The position numbers and the translations under genes were made by a program. A model generated the notes under the pieces. The model saw only the letters and a list, made by a program, of their open reading frames with translations, ran no database searches and was not told the origin of the DNA. Source: Betaproteobacteria bacterium (GTDB lineage: Bacteria; Pseudomonadota; Gammaproteobacteria; Burkholderiales; Ferrovaceae). Taken from it: a stretch of 11,724 nucleotides of DNA. Positions within the stretch are counted from its first letter, which is position 1, and every line of letters begins with the position of its first letter. This document shows, piece by piece, positions 1 through 10,014 of this stretch. The stretch lies in assembly GCA_028870615.1 (NCBI GenBank), contig JAGWPH010000008.1, positions 1 through 11,724 on the forward strand, given 5' to 3'.

Positions 1-381
1 GCCGCCAGCGAAGCGGCGTGGCAGGATGAATCCCATGTGCGGGACAATCGCCGCCAGTATCGCGAAAAAATGGAAGCGTTTTACGCGCTCGTCCACCCGC
101 ACCTGCCGCTGGAGCGCCCCGAGGCCGGGTTTTATTACTGGGCCCATACGCCGATTGCGGACACCGAATTTGCCATCGCCCTGATGCGCGACACCCAGGT
201 CTCGGTTCTCCCCGGAAGCGTGCTGGCGCGTCAGGCCCATGGCTTTAATCCGGGGCAAAACCGGATTCGCATTGCGCTGGTCGGCACTCTGGAAGAAACT
301 CTCGAAGCGGCCCGGCGCCTGGTCGCATTCATCCACACCCTACAGGAACACGCTCATGTCCGCGCTGCAAACCCTGATTGA
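1..381 (+). CDS. dapC: Succinyldiaminopimelate aminotransferase, C-terminal part
   Basis: PLP-dependent class I/II aminotransferase that converts N-succinyl-2-amino-6-ketopimelate to N-succinyl-LL-diaminopimelate, using glutamate, in the succinylase branch of lysine/DAP synthesis (cytoplasm). Only the last 126 codons are present; the frame is open from base 1, so the gene starts upstream and the PLP-binding lysine lies outside the window. What is visible is the small C-terminal domain: EAGFYYW (visible residues 41-47), [12 protein letters not shown] (70-81) and NRIRIAL (87-93), whose second Arg (R90) matches the substrate-carboxylate-binding arginine of the fold. The PGS-LAR-AHG block is typical of proteobacterial DapC. 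The 3' end overlaps dapD by 26 bp, and dapD and dapE lie downstream, which favours DapC over another aminotransferase. The assignment relies partly on this context. Confidence 0.88.
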   Translation, partial: AASEAAWQDESHVRDNRRQYREKMEAFYALVHPHLPLERPEAGFYYWAHTPIADTEFAIALMRDTQVSVLPGSVLARQAHGFNPGQNRIRIALVGTLEETLEAARRLVAFIHTLQEHAHVRAANPD

Positions 382-1177
382 AACTGCATTCGAAAACCGC
401 GCCGACCTCACCGCCTCAGCGCCCCCTGCCGGGCTGCGTTCGGCCATCGACGCCGTCCTGGATGGACTGGACTCCGGGCGACTGCGCGTTGCAGAGAAAA
501 TCAATGGCGCCTGGGTCACCCATCAGTGGGTCAAGAAAGCCGTGCTGCTGTCCTTCCGCCTGAAGGACAATGCCCGGGTGGACGGTGGCTTCACCCAATA
601 CTGGGACAAGGTGGACACCAAATTTGCACGCTACCAGGACAGCGATTTCGAGCGCGGCGGTTTCAGGGTGGTCCCTCCGGCCACCGCGCGTCGCGGCAGT
701 TTCATTGCGCGCAATGTGGTGCTGATGCCGTCCTATATCAACATCGGCGCCTATGTGGATGAATCCACCATGGTGGATACCTGGGCCACCGTAGGATCCT
801 GCGCCCAGATCGGAAAACATGTGCACCTCTCGGGAGGCGTGGGGATCGGTGGCGTGCTGGAACCCATCCAGGCCAATCCCACCATCATCGAAGACCATTG
901 CTTTATCGGTGCCCGCTCGGAAGTGGTGGAAGGCGTGATCGTCGGTGAGGGTTCCGTCATCTCCATGGGGGTCTATATTGGCCAGAGCACCAAAATTTAC
1001 GACCGGGAAACCGGTACCATCACTTATGGCAGCATCCCGCCCGGCTCTGTGGTGGTCTCCGGTAACCTGCCTGCGGCCAACGGACAATACAGCCTGTACT
1101 GTGCCGTCATCGTCAAAAAAGTGGATGCCAAAACCCGCGCCAAAACCAGCATCAACGACCTGCTGCGTGGTGACTGA
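356..1177 (+). CDS. dapD: 2,3,4,5-tetrahydropyridine-2,6-dicarboxylate N-succinyltransferase
   Basis: Transfers succinyl from succinyl-CoA to tetrahydrodipicolinate, committing it to the succinylase route to meso-DAP and lysine; a cytoplasmic trimer in the family. The product is 273 aa, against 274 aa for E. coli DapD. The N-terminal helical domain (about 1-105, with LRVAEKI and [16 protein letters not shown]) is followed by a left-handed beta-helix of hexapeptide repeats (about 115-235). The family active-site residues are in register: Asp141 in VDTWATVGS and Glu189 in GARSEVVEG. The C-terminal [16 protein letters not shown] block is also conserved. I chose ATG 356 because [15 protein letters not shown] aligns with the family N-terminus. 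The frame is open back to an ATG at 239, but that part lies within dapC and is unlike DapD. A weak AGGAA lies about 8 nt upstream. It starts 26 bp inside dapC, suggesting coupled translation. Confidence 0.97.
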   Translation: MSALQTLIETAFENRADLTASAPPAGLRSAIDAVLDGLDSGRLRVAEKINGAWVTHQWVKKAVLLSFRLKDNARVDGGFTQYWDKVDTKFARYQDSDFERGGFRVVPPATARRGSFIARNVVLMPSYINIGAYVDESTMVDTWATVGSCAQIGKHVHLSGGVGIGGVLEPIQANPTIIEDHCFIGARSEVVEGVIVGEGSVISMGVYIGQSTKIYDRETGTITYGSIPPGSVVVSGNLPAANGQYSLYCAVIVKKVDAKTRAKTSINDLLRGD

Positions 1178-1182
1178 ACCTT

Positions 1183-3994
<2,812 letters not shown>

Positions 3995-4003
3995 CGTTCG
4001 CCC

Positions 4004-4025
4004 CTGCGTTGCGGACTGCGTTGCG
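4004..4025. repeat. Short tandem direct repeat in the rluB tail
   Basis: The 10-mer CTGCGTTGCG occurs at 4004-4013 and again at 4016-4025, a 12-bp period. On the minus strand it encodes a repeated Gln-Arg motif (AQRSPQRR) in the basic tail of RluB. It lies just past the prmB stop. It is probably a small in-frame duplication in a weakly constrained tail; no regulatory role is evident. Confidence 0.5.
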
Positions 4026-4750
4026 CCGTCGGTAGCGGATCCATACCCGCCCACCCCAGCATCTGGTTCACCGCCGCAGGTTCGAGCTCGATAAACCGCC
4101 CGCGCTTGAGCCGCGGCGGCAGTTGCACGATGCCAAAACGAACCCGGATCAGGCGCCCCACCATCAGGTGCAACGCCTCGAACATGCGCCGTACCTCGCG
4201 GTTACGCCCTTCCTTCAGGGTCACCTGGTACCAGTGGTTGGTTCCTTCGCCACCCTTGTCCCAAATGGTTTCAAAGTGCGCCGGACCATCCTCCAGGAGA
4301 ATCTCCTGACAGGCCTGGCGCTTCTGCTCATCGGTCAGTTCTCCCACCACCCGGACCGCATATTCCCGTTCCACCTCAAAACCGGGGTGGGTCAACCGGT
4401 TGGCGAGGTCGCCGCTGGTGGTAAATATCAGCAGTCCGCTGGTATTGAAATCCAGGCGCCCCACGCTCACCCATTTGGCGCCACGCACCCGTGGCAACGC
4501 CTCAAACACGGAGGCGCGACCTGCCGGGTCATCGCGACTGACAATCTCGCCTTCGGGTTTGTGATAGAGCAACACCCGCGGCGCCATCTCGGCAAAGTTG
4601 AGGCGGATACGGCGACGTTCCACGGTCACCACATCCGTATCGCTGATGCGCGTGCCAATGGTGGCCACCTGGCCATTGACCCGCACTTCGCCGCCGGCAA
4701 TCAGGGTTTCCATGTCGCGCCGTGAGCCCAGACCAGACTGGGCCAGCACC

Positions 4751-5308
4751 TTATGCAGTTTCTGAGTGGGTAACGTCATCGGTGAGCAGCGTGAGTGGCG
4801 GGAGTTCCTGCAACGAGCGCAGGTTGATGTCATCCAGCAGCGTGCTGGTGGTGCCGTACAGCGCCGGACGGCCTGGAACCTCGCGATGTCCCAGGACCTC
4901 GACCCAGCCGCGTGACTCCAGCGTGCGCAGGACCGATGCGGCTACCGCCACACCGCGGATTTCCTCGATGTCCCCACGCGTGACGGGTTGGCGATAGGCA
5001 ATGATGGCCAGGGTTTCCAGTACCGCGCGCGAATAACGCGGGGGTTTTTCAGGATTCAAGCGGGCAATCTGTTCCTGAAACGCCGGGCGGGTTTGAAAAC
5101 GCCAACCGCTGGCCACCTGGACCAGCTCCACGGCGCGCGGTTGCCACTCCTGCTGCAATTCGTCCAGCAGGCGACGCACCACATCGCTGCTGAGTCCGGG
5201 TTCAAACAAATGTCTCAGTTGCGCGATGGATACCGGTTCGGGACTGGACAGCAAGGCAGCTTCCAGCAATTGTTTGGCGGCTGGAATCTCCGACTCGGGC
5301 AGACTCAT
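4751..5308 (-). CDS. scpB: Segregation and condensation protein B
   Basis: ScpB is a winged-helix (kite) protein. As a dimer it binds the kleisin ScpA in the Smc-ScpA-ScpB complex that organises and segregates the chromosome. The product is 185 aa, a usual size. The first winged helix (about 8-75) includes ISMC-like features such as LRHLFEPG and ends in SGWRFQTRP. The second (about 90-155) has [20 protein letters not shown] and the strongly conserved [12 protein letters not shown], followed by GRPALYGTT. The ATG at 5308 overlaps the scpA stop (ATGA), and a GGAG lies 8 nt upstream, fixing the start. The 3' end contains the rluB start. The trpS-scpA-scpB-rluB order supports the call. Confidence 0.96.
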   Translation of the reverse strand: MSLPESEIPAAKQLLEAALLSSPEPVSIAQLRHLFEPGLSSDVVRRLLDELQQEWQPRAVELVQVASGWRFQTRPAFQEQIARLNPEKPPRYSRAVLETLAIIAYRQPVTRGDIEEIRGVAVAASVLRTLESRGWVEVLGHREVPGRPALYGTTSTLLDDINLRSLQELPPLTLLTDDVTHSETA

Positions 5309-6132
5309 GAAGGCAACTCCGTAATGGTTTCAGCCAGACTAAGATAAAGCGGGGCACAGGCCTCCGACTGGGACACTTTGATCAGGGACTCCTTGACGAG
5401 TTCCAGGATGGCAATGAAGTTGACCACAGCCACCGGAACCGTCGCGTCATTTTCGAACAGTTCGTGGAACACCACAAATTTCTGCCCGCGCAGGCGGCGC
5501 AGAATGCGCGTCATATGAACGCGCACCGAAAGCTGCTCACGGGAAATGCGGTGGTGCTGATTGATGCGCGCACGGGACAGGACCTGCACCCAGGCTTCCT
5601 GCAAATCATGGGCGGTGACCTGCGGCAGGCGCCCGCCAGGATTTTCGTCCACCCAGGTCTGGACCACCACAAATTCCCGTCCGGCGCGGGGCAACTCATC
5701 CAGCGTGGCGGCCGCCTGCTTGATGCGCTCGTACTCCAGCAGACGCCGCATCAGTTCGGCACGCGGATCCAGATCTTCGTCCGCAGGCGCCACGACGGGC
5801 CGGGGCAGCAACATGCGCGATTTGATCTCGATCAGCACGGCCGCCATGACCAGATACTCTGCCGCGAGTTCGAGCCGGCCCCGATGCATGGCATCCACAT
5901 AGGCCATGTACTGGCGCGTGAGCTCTGCCATCGGAATGTCCAGGATGTCGAGCGAGTTTTTGCGGATCAGGTAAAGCAGCAGGTCGAGGGGACCTTCGAA
6001 ACTTTCCAGAAATACTTCCAGTGCCTCGGGGGGAATGTAGAGGTCTTGCGGCAACCCGACAAACGGTTCGCCCCGGACCATGGCAATAGGCTCTGCCAAC
6101 GGGACTTCAAGCAGCTCCATCGCGTTGCTCAT
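5305..6132 (-). CDS. scpA: Segregation and condensation protein A (kleisin)
   Basis: ScpA is the kleisin that bridges the two Smc heads and carries the ScpB dimer. The product is 275 aa. After about 40 poorly conserved residues comes the Smc-neck-binding helical segment with [12 protein letters not shown] (45-56), followed by [17 protein letters not shown] and [21 protein letters not shown] (about 90-110). The middle is the ScpB-binding linker, and a C-terminal winged helix (about 200-272) contains FVVFHELFE and [14 protein letters not shown]. The ATG at 6132 overlaps the trpS stop (ATGA), so translation is probably coupled; the local Shine-Dalgarno is weak. Met5 is a possible alternative start. 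Having ScpAB implies an Smc-type system rather than the MukBEF of enteric bacteria, consistent with a betaproteobacterium. Confidence 0.95.
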   Translation of the reverse strand: MSNAMELLEVPLAEPIAMVRGEPFVGLPQDLYIPPEALEVFLESFEGPLDLLLYLIRKNSLDILDIPMAELTRQYMAYVDAMHRGRLELAAEYLVMAAVLIEIKSRMLLPRPVVAPADEDLDPRAELMRRLLEYERIKQAAATLDELPRAGREFVVVQTWVDENPGGRLPQVTAHDLQEAWVQVLSRARINQHHRISREQLSVRVHMTRILRRLRGQKFVVFHELFENDATVPVAVVNFIAILELVKESLIKVSQSEACAPLYLSLAETITELPS

Positions 6133-7331
6133 GAATACCCCAGGCCCACGCTTTCACGCACATCGCGCAGGGTGTCGCCAGCCAGTTTGCGCGCACGTTC
6201 GCAGCCATCGGCAATCACATTGCGCACCAGGGTGGGATCATCCAGATAGGCCTGCGCTTTGGCACGCATGGGCCGGAGCTCATCCAGGACGCGTTCCACC
6301 ACCGGTTGCTTGCATTCCAGACAGCCGATGCCGGCGGAACGACACCCCTGCTGAACCCAGTCGCGGGTTTTTGCATCGCTGTAAATCTGGTGAAATGAAT
6401 ACACCGGACAGCGGCTGGGCTCGCCCGGATCGGTGCGACGGACGCGGGCCGGATCCGTGGGCATGGTGCGAATTTTTTTGATGATGGTGGCTTCTTCATC
6501 GCGCAAGTCGATGGTGTTGTTATAGGACTTGGACATTTTCTGGCCGTCCAGCCCCAGCAAGCGCGAGGTTTCGGTCAGCATGGCTTGCGGTTCCACCAGA
6601 ATCATTTTGCCGCTGCCCTCCAGATAACCAAACACGCGTTCCCGGTCCACCACGGTCAGGCTCTGGGATTCACCCAACAGGGCCCGGGCAGCTTCCAGTG
6701 CGCCGTCGTCGCCTTGTTCGTTGTAGCGCGTGCGCAGTTCAAGATAGAGCCTGGCCTTCTTGCTGCCCAGTTTTTTAACTGCCCCCAGGGCTTTCTCCTC
6801 AAAATCCGGTTCGCGCCCATACAGATGGTTGAAGCGGCGTGCAATCTCGCGCGTAAATTCGATATGAGGCACCTGGTCTTCGCCCACGGGCACCCGATTG
6901 GCGCGATAGATCAGGATGTCGGCTGCCTGCAGTAACGGATAGCCCAGAAATCCGTAGGTGGAAAGATCCCTGTCGGAAATTTTTTCCTGCTGCTCCTTGT
7001 AGGTGGGTACCCGCTCCAACCAGCCCAAAGGCGTCATCATGGACAACAGGAGATGCAGCTCGGCATGTTCCGGGACACGGGACTGGATAAACAGGGTGGC
7101 CTGGTTGGGGTCGATGCCTGCCGCCAACCAGTCAATGACCATGTCCCACACATACGCTTCGATATTCTGCGGATGATCATAGTGGGTGGTCAGGGCATGC
7201 CAGTCCGCCACCATGAACAGGCACTCATGTTCATGCTGGATCTTGATCCAGTTTTTGAGGACGCCATGAAAATGCCCCAGATGCATGGCACCGGTGGGTC
7301 GCATCCCGGACAACACGCGATCGGGGTACAT
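6129..7331 (-). CDS. trpS: Tryptophanyl-tRNA synthetase (long form, four-Cys motif)
   Basis: Class Ic aminoacyl-tRNA synthetase that charges tRNA-Trp. The product is 400 aa, longer than the 334-aa E. coli enzyme. The ATP-binding HIGH-type motif is HLGH (17-20) in SGMRPTGAMHLGHFHG, and KMSKS is at 265-269. The Rossmann fold shows LGYPLLQAADIL (129-140) and GEDQVPHIEFTREIARRFN (150-168). About 75 residues (about 175-250) separate the latter from KMSKS and have no counterpart in the E. coli enzyme. The C-terminal anticodon-binding helices carry Cys308, Cys330, Cys337 and Cys340 (C-x21-C-x6-C-x2-C), close to the [4Fe-4S] pattern of Thermotoga TrpRS. ATG 7331 was chosen because MYPDRVLSGMRPTG fits the family and an AGGAG lies at 7343-7347, 11 nt upstream. 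An in-frame ATG at 7400 falls inside the previous gene. It starts 23 bp after the PHP gene and overlaps scpA (ATGA). No leader or T-box is present. Confidence 0.96.
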   Translation of the reverse strand: MYPDRVLSGMRPTGAMHLGHFHGVLKNWIKIQHEHECLFMVADWHALTTHYDHPQNIEAYVWDMVIDWLAAGIDPNQATLFIQSRVPEHAELHLLLSMMTPLGWLERVPTYKEQQEKISDRDLSTYGFLGYPLLQAADILIYRANRVPVGEDQVPHIEFTREIARRFNHLYGREPDFEEKALGAVKKLGSKKARLYLELRTRYNEQGDDGALEAARALLGESQSLTVVDRERVFGYLEGSGKMILVEPQAMLTETSRLLGLDGQKMSKSYNNTIDLRDEEATIIKKIRTMPTDPARVRRTDPGEPSRCPVYSFHQIYSDAKTRDWVQQGCRSAGIGCLECKQPVVERVLDELRPMRAKAQAYLDDPTLVRNVIADGCERARKLAGDTLRDVRESVGLGYS

Positions 7332-7354
7332 GAATTCGAAAACTCCTGTGCTGC

Positions 7355-8203
7355 TCAGTGAAGGGTGAGTTCGTCCCAAACCTGCCAGACCGGGACACAT
7401 TGTGGTGGCAACGGCGGCAGTTTTCCGGGTTCGAGATAGCTCTCGCCGGGCCCATGGTAGTCCGAACCCCGTGAAGCCAGCAAGCCGCGCCGGTTGGCCT
7501 GGGCCGCAAAAAATGCCGCCTGGTCACTGGTATGGTTGCAGGTGACCACTTCGATGGCCTGGCCGCCCGCTTCGACAAATTCATCCAGCAGACGGTCCAT
7601 GATATCGCGACCCACCACATAACGGCCGGGATGCGCCAATACGGCCACTCCTCCTGCACCGCGAATCCAGGAAATGGCCTCTCCCAGTTCGGCCCAGCAA
7701 TGTTTGACGTAACCTGCTTTTCCCTTGACCAGGAACCGCTTGAACACGGCGCGGACGTCCCGAGCCACGCCACGCTCCACGAGATACCGGGCAAAATGGG
7801 GGCGCGCGACAATATTGGGGTTGTGCGCATGGCGCAGGGCGCCCTCAAGGGCTCCGGGAATCCCTGCCTTGGCAAGTTCATGGGCTATTTTTTCCGCACG
7901 TTCCATGCGGCCACTGCGAATTCCGGCCAGACCACCGAGCAACGCGACATTGCAGGGGTCAATATTAAGGCCCACGATATGAATCGTATGCTGCGCCCAG
8001 GTCACCGAAACCTCGACGCCGTCAATGAATCGAATCCCCAGGTTGCCTGCTGTCTGCGCGGCCTCAATCAGGCCCTGGATGTCGTCGTGGTCGGTTAAAG
8101 CCAGGGTGGTCACCCCGTTTCCCGCCGCCAGTGTGACCAGTTCGGTCGGGGTCAAAAGCCCGTCAGAAACCCGTGAATGATTGTGCAAGTCAATGTTTTG
8201 CAT
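7355..8203 (-). CDS. rnm: PHP-domain phosphoesterase, RNase AM / YciV (TrpH) family
   Basis: A 282-aa PHP (polymerase and histidinol phosphatase) enzyme of the YciV/TrpH group. Characterised relatives are E. coli RNase AM, a 5'-3' exoribonuclease acting on short 5'-monophosphate RNAs and rRNA 5' ends, and a Chromobacterium violaceum enzyme that removes the 3' phosphate of 3',5'-nucleoside bisphosphates. The metal-site motifs are complete: DLHNHS (His7, His9), SDG (Asp14), TDHDD (Asp38-His39-Asp40), DGVEVS (Glu64), ARPHFARYL (His136), AHPGRY (His191), CNH (His224) and GSDYHG (Asp248, His250). ATG 8203 gives MQNIDLHNHS, the usual family start. The frame is open up to 8287, but that extension crosses the likely promoter. 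The nearest Shine-Dalgarno-like GAGGA (8221-8225) is 17 nt away, longer than usual. First gene of the minus operon, upstream of trpS. Confidence 0.9.
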   Translation of the reverse strand: MQNIDLHNHSRVSDGLLTPTELVTLAAGNGVTTLALTDHDDIQGLIEAAQTAGNLGIRFIDGVEVSVTWAQHTIHIVGLNIDPCNVALLGGLAGIRSGRMERAEKIAHELAKAGIPGALEGALRHAHNPNIVARPHFARYLVERGVARDVRAVFKRFLVKGKAGYVKHCWAELGEAISWIRGAGGVAVLAHPGRYVVGRDIMDRLLDEFVEAGGQAIEVVTCNHTSDQAAFFAAQANRRGLLASRGSDYHGPGESYLEPGKLPPLPPQCVPVWQVWDELTLH

Positions 8204-8230
8204 TGAATTAATTGAACTTTTCCTCAGCCC

Positions 8231-8239
8231 ATGATACCA
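8231..8239 (-). promoter_or_regulatory. Possible extended -10 promoter for the minus-strand operon
   Basis: On the minus strand the sequence reads TGGTATCAT, an extended -10 (TGn) joined to a 5-of-6 match to TATAAT. There is no good -35 hexamer 16-18 nt upstream, which an extended -10 can tolerate. Transcription would begin near 8224, giving a leader of about 20 nt before the ATG at 8203. That leader would begin close to the GAGGA at 8221-8225. Prediction by eye only. Confidence 0.35.
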
Positions 8240-8260
8240 AATAAGAAACCCCACCGAAAC

Positions 8261-8275
8261 ACCTGGTAACCGGGT
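8261..8275. promoter_or_regulatory. Imperfect 15-bp dyad in the divergent intergenic region
   Basis: ACCTGGTAACCGGGT is a near-palindrome: six of seven base pairs are symmetric about the central A, and it can also be read as two ACCNGGT half-sites separated by one base. It lies between the divergent PHP and yciB genes, about 25 bp upstream of the candidate -10 for the minus operon. That placing suits an operator or activator site, but no regulator family is recognised and chance is possible. Confidence 0.25.
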
Positions 8276-8318
8276 TCCCGTGGACAAATCCCCGATAAAT
8301 CAAGGACAATAGCGGGCC

Positions 8319-8882
8319 ATGAAATTTTTATTCGACCTATTTCCGGTCTTCCTGTTCTTCATCGCCTATCAACTGGGGGGCATCTACTGGGCCACCGGCT
8401 CGGCAGTGGGGGCCAGTGTGCTCCAGATTGGCTGGCTGCTGGGCACCCGACGCCGGGTGGAACCTGCAGCCTGGGTCAGCTTTGTCGTCATCGTCATCTT
8501 TGGTGGCCTGACACTGTGGTCGCACCAGCATAACATCCTGGGCATCGAACCCACCGTGTTCATTCGCTGGAAACCGACGGCGCTGTACTGGATTTTTGCG
8601 GCCGTCCTGTTTCTGGGGCCGGCTTTGCTCAACCGTAACCCGATTCGGGCCCTGCTGGGCAAGCAGTTGCACCTGCCGGACTCCACCTGGGGCCGTCTTA
8701 ATCTGGCCTGGGCCGTGTTTTTTACCCTGCTGGGGGTGCTCAATCTGTACGTGGCGTTCAATTATGCCGAGTCCGTATGGGTTCAGTTCAAGGTCTTCGG
8801 CCTGTTGGCGTTGATGGTGGTGTTCATTGTCGGACAGGGCATCCTGTTGTCCCACCACCTGGAAAAAAACGATGACCGCTGA
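8319..8882 (+). CDS. yciB: Inner-membrane septation protein A (YciB / IspZ)
   Basis: A 187-aa polytopic inner-membrane protein of the YciB (IspA/IspZ, intracellular septation A) family. In enterobacteria YciB affects cell-envelope synthesis and division; its biochemical role is unclear. Family blocks present: the N-terminal MKFLFDLFPVFLFFIAYQLGG, FIRWKPTALYW (81-91), and WGRLNLAWAVFFTLLGVLNLYVAF (about 124-147). Hydrophobic segments at about 4-24, 28-42, 50-68, 88-104, 127-147 and 156-177 suggest five or six membrane spans, with a charged C-terminus. ATG 8319 gives the invariant MKFLFD start; an AAGGA lies at 8302-8306, 12 nt upstream. It is the first gene of a plus-strand group and overlaps bolA by 11 bp. 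I found no convincing promoter in front of it. Confidence 0.95.
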   Translation: MKFLFDLFPVFLFFIAYQLGGIYWATGSAVGASVLQIGWLLGTRRRVEPAAWVSFVVIVIFGGLTLWSHQHNILGIEPTVFIRWKPTALYWIFAAVLFLGPALLNRNPIRALLGKQLHLPDSTWGRLNLAWAVFFTLLGVLNLYVAFNYAESVWVQFKVFGLLALMVVFIVGQGILLSHHLEKNDDR

Positions 8883-9141
8883 TGCCACGGTGGCACGCAT
8901 GCACCGGCAACTGGCCACCCTGCATCCACTCACCCTGACCATTCAGGATGACAGCCGGCGCCACGCGGGCCATGCCGGCGCTGCGGGGGGAGGAGGCCAC
9001 TACCAACTCACCATCGTGGCAGAAGTGTTTCGAGGTGTGCCCACGCTGGTGCGCCACAGAATGATCCATGACGCCCTGGGCCCCATGATGCACAATGAGA
9101 TCCACGCGTTGTCTATCAAGGCCAGTACCCCTTTACCGTAG
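8872..9141 (+). CDS. bolA: BolA family protein
   Basis: A small (89 aa) BolA-family protein. BolA proteins pair with monothiol glutaredoxins and [2Fe-2S] clusters in iron-sulfur handling; E. coli BolA also affects morphology and gene expression in stress. The class II KH-like fold shows DDSRRHAGHAGA (26-37), a glycine-rich loop ending in GGGGHY, the VPTLVRHRMIHDAL helix (56-69) and the C-terminal HALSIKA (78-84). His34, Arg61-His62-Arg63 and His78 are the conserved positions. ATG 8872 starts 11 bp inside yciB. Met10 (8899) also fits the family's usual short N-terminus, so the exact start is uncertain; the frame is open further into yciB. The ribosome-binding site is weak (GGAAAA). It ends in tandem stops, TAG then TAA. 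BolA versus IbaG is not resolved here. Confidence 0.92.
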   Translation: MTADATVARMHRQLATLHPLTLTIQDDSRRHAGHAGAAGGGGHYQLTIVAEVFRGVPTLVRHRMIHDALGPMMHNEIHALSIKASTPLP

Positions 9142-9176
9142 TAAACCCGTTCATTTTTTTGATGTGAGGATGCCCC

Positions 9177-10013
9177 ATGAAACTGAAACAAGCCCTGATG
9201 TCCCTGATTCTGGTTGGCGGCCTGCTGGCCCTGACCTTGTCCTATGCCGATCAGGCCAAGGAAAAAGCCCAGGATAGCGCCAAGACTTCCAGCACCAAGC
9301 GGGTCGTGGTGAATGGCGTCACCATCCCCGCCGCACGCATTGATCTGGTGGTCGAAGCCCAGGTGGCTCAGGGAAAAGCGCCTGGCCCCGACCTGGACCG
9401 TAGCGTCCGTGAATATTTGATCGAACTCGAACTGATTGCCCAACAAGCCATCAAGGACGGTCTCCAAAAGGATCCCAAACTTCAGGCCCAGATTGATATT
9501 AACCGCGAGAATATCCTGGCACGCGCTGATCAGGCACACTTTGCCAAAACGCACCCCATCAGCGACGACGTGCTACGCGCTGATTACAATCGCATGAAAA
9601 CCGAAATGAGCAAAAATGAGTATCTGGCAGAACACATTTTGGTGGTCAAGGAAGAAGATGCCAAAACCATCATCGCCGATCTCAAGAAAGGTGGAGATTT
9701 TGAAAAGATCGCCAAGGAAAAAAGCATTGACACCGGATCGCGCGACAAGGGCGGCAAACTGGAATGGGCCCCCCCTGAAGCTTATGACAAAGCCTTCAGC
9801 GCTGCCATGATCAAGCTTAAAGAAGGTGAAACCACCGACACGCCCGTCAAATCCCCGTATGGCTACCACGTCATCCGCCTGGTCGATTTGCGCCCGCTTG
9901 AGGCCCCTCCCTTCGATGAAGTGAAAGAGCGCATCCGCCAGGCCAAAGAACAGGAAGTATTCGGCCAAATGGTGCAACAACTGCGCGCCAAGGCCAAAAT
10001 CGAAGAGAAGTAA
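9177..10013 (+). CDS. Secreted parvulin-type peptidylprolyl isomerase
   Basis: A 278-aa exported PPIase of the PpiC/SurA/PrsA type, expected to help proteins fold in the periplasm. The N-terminus is a signal peptide: Lys2 and Lys4, a hydrophobic core at about 6-21, and a likely signal peptidase I site after Ser-Tyr-Ala (22-24). A helical chaperone-like region (about 45-145, with LIELELIAQQAIKDG) precedes one parvulin domain (about 149-238). That domain has AEHILV (His153), GGDFEKIAKEKSID, GGKLEWAPP, KEGETTDTPVKSPYGYHVIRL (His231) and a C-terminal helix. SurA usually carries two parvulin domains, so this is not SurA. The Cys-free, Lys/Glu-rich mature protein is typical of periplasmic chaperones. 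ATG 9177 has a good Shine-Dalgarno, TGAGGA at 9165-9170, 6 nt upstream. It follows bolA by 35 bp and is followed one base later by glnE. Confidence 0.93.
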   Translation: MKLKQALMSLILVGGLLALTLSYADQAKEKAQDSAKTSSTKRVVVNGVTIPAARIDLVVEAQVAQGKAPGPDLDRSVREYLIELELIAQQAIKDGLQKDPKLQAQIDINRENILARADQAHFAKTHPISDDVLRADYNRMKTEMSKNEYLAEHILVVKEEDAKTIIADLKKGGDFEKIAKEKSIDTGSRDKGGKLEWAPPEAYDKAFSAAMIKLKEGETTDTPVKSPYGYHVIRLVDLRPLEAPPFDEVKERIRQAKEQEVFGQMVQQLRAKAKIEEK

Positions 10014-10014
10014 C

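Noticed and set aside
416-1087. Long minus-strand open frame antisense to dapD (223 codons)
   Set aside because: It mirrors the dapD codon pattern, its product is rich in His, Gly and Asp without a recognisable domain, and dapD is unambiguous on the other strand.
4123-4725. Plus-strand open frame of 200 codons within rluB
   Set aside because: Complement of a well-supported rluB gene, with no start signal or domain.
5464-6249. Plus-strand open frame of 261 codons antisense to scpA and the end of trpS
   Set aside because: His/Gln/Arg-rich composition typical of an antisense shadow, no ribosome-binding site, no domain, and it spans the junction of two certain genes.
8281-8310. Possible plus-strand promoter for yciB (TGGACA, 18-nt spacer, GACAAT)
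   Set aside because: Transcription would start almost at the yciB ATG and drop the AAGGA ribosome-binding site, so I do not trust it.
8337-8942. Minus-strand open frame of 201 codons antisense to yciB and bolA
   Set aside because: Gln/Arg-rich reverse image of a membrane-protein gene; no family resemblance.
9132-9158. Possible terminator between bolA and the isomerase gene (small hairpin followed by seven T)
   Set aside because: The stem is only five mostly A-T pairs (TTTAC/GTAAA) and lies well before the T run, so it is too weak to call.
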